Positions 4,923 through 5,359 of a stretch of DNA of 5,359 nucleotides are shown piece after piece (within the stretch, counting starts at the first letter, position 1; each line of letters opens with the position of its first letter). Under the pieces are notes generated by a model. It saw only the letters and a program-made list of their open reading frames with translations, ran no database searches and was not told the DNA's origin. This DNA comes from Rhodospirillales bacterium (lineage in GTDB: Bacteria; Pseudomonadota; Alphaproteobacteria; Rhodospirillales; 2-02-FULL-58-16): NCBI GenBank assembly GCA_021775195.1, contig JAJFIG010000365.1, positions 1 through 5,359 of the forward strand. The letters are read 5' to 3'. A program made the position numbers and the translations under genes.

Positions 4923-5359
4923 TCAGCCCCCATCCCCCTTCGGCCACAGCCAGGCGGCGCCGCGGACGCCGCTGGAATCGCCGTGTCGGTTCTGTTCCAG
5001 GCGAGTGTCGACCCGGTCCGAGAACACCCACGCCTGCCACATCTCCGGGACTCGGTCGTAGAGACTTCCTACGTTGGACATGCCGCCGCCGAGGACGATC
5101 ACGTCCGGGTCGAGGACGTTGATCACCGAGGCCAGCGCCCGGGCCAGGCGTTCGGTGTAGCGTTCCAGGGCCGCCCTTGCCTCGGCGTCGGTATCCGATA
5201 GCTTGGCGATTTCGGCGGCGCCGGTCTCGTTACCCGTCGCCGCCCGGTAATCCCGCGCCAGGCCCGGCCCCGAAAGGAAGGTCTCGATGCACCCCCGCTG
5301 TCCGCAATAGCATTCCGGCCCCGGGCGTTCCCGGTCGGTGGGCCAGGGCAGGGGGTTGT
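4923..5359 (-). CDS. mak: ROK-family fructokinase, C-terminal 144 residues (5' end outside window)
   Basis: The minus-strand frame is open from the window edge to a stop at 4925-4923. It phosphorylates a hexose, most likely fructose to fructose-6-phosphate, with ATP in the cytoplasm. The visible part starts with NPLPWPTD, then the ROK zinc motif CxCGxxGCxE (CYCGQRGCIE, codons between 5312 and 5283), then TFLSGPGLARDYRAATG. Further on are the NVLDPDVIVLGGGMSNV block (about 5120-5070; the glycines help bind nucleotide) and the end HGDSSGVRGAAWLWP. These match my recollection of E. coli Mak closely, so fructokinase is preferred over glucokinase or N-acetylglucosamine kinase. The partial codon at 5358-5359 fits the zinc-binding His of GHNPLPW. 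The N-terminal ATP-binding and sugar-binding parts are outside. A GTG at 5126 is internal, not a start. Confidence 0.9.
   Translation of the reverse strand, partial: NPLPWPTDRERPGPECYCGQRGCIETFLSGPGLARDYRAATGNETGAAEIAKLSDTDAEARAALERYTERLARALASVINVLDPDVIVLGGGMSNVGSLYDRVPEMWQAWVFSDRVDTRLEQNRHGDSSGVRGAAWLWPKGDGG

Noticed and set aside
4923..5126. A short separate gene starting at GTG 5126
   Set aside because: The frame is open past it to the window edge and upstream codons encode the ROK zinc motif, so this is the interior of the fructokinase.

Overview
This is a GC-rich chromosomal segment from an alphaproteobacterium, most likely a Rhodospirillales-type organism. That placement rests on an EipB (DUF1849) gene, a family typical of Alphaproteobacteria, on the overall codon use, and on the character of the AspS tail, EipB, GGDEF and hemerythrin proteins. 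The genus cannot be fixed from sequence alone. I see no tRNA, rRNA, CRISPR, insertion sequence, phage or plasmid feature, and composition is even throughout, so it reads as stable core or near-core genome.

Layout. 1-186 (+): 3' end of aspS, aspartyl-tRNA synthetase. Facing it on the minus strand is a two-gene unit: a single-domain GGDEF diguanylate cyclase (842-1588, GTG start) followed after 41-44 bases by an unrecognised 165-residue protein (300-797). That unit ends in a strong intrinsic terminator (211-253). An AT-rich island at about 1656-1713 lies between the cyclase and the divergent eipB (1873-2718, +), a periplasmic cell-envelope protein. eipB converges, with 5 bases between stops, on a minus-strand left-handed beta-helix protein of the gamma-carbonic-anhydrase superfamily (2724-3326) that lacks the usual zinc histidines. 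Next on the plus strand are a bacteriohemerythrin (3514-3921), a small exported protein of unknown function (4062-4421) and a DUF454/YbaN-family membrane protein (4478-4906). The window ends in the C-terminal half of a minus-strand ROK-family fructokinase (4923 to beyond 5359), which converges on the DUF454 gene.

How the genes work together. Most are independent single-gene units, with no multi-gene pathway. The only clear co-transcribed pair is the cyclase plus the unknown 165-residue protein. Several genes concern sensing or the envelope: c-di-GMP synthesis, an O2/di-iron hemerythrin, EipB, an exported small protein and an inner-membrane protein. Nothing in the sequence ties them into one system.

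The most interesting points are modest: an apparently non-catalytic gamma-carbonic-anhydrase relative; two consecutive genes whose predicted promoters place the transcription start at or next to the ATG, suggesting leaderless mRNAs, while neighbours carry strong Shine-Dalgarno sequences; a terminator T-run that overlaps the -35 box of the next promoter; and the unknown protein coupled to a cyclase. I did not find a convincing undescribed multi-gene system here.
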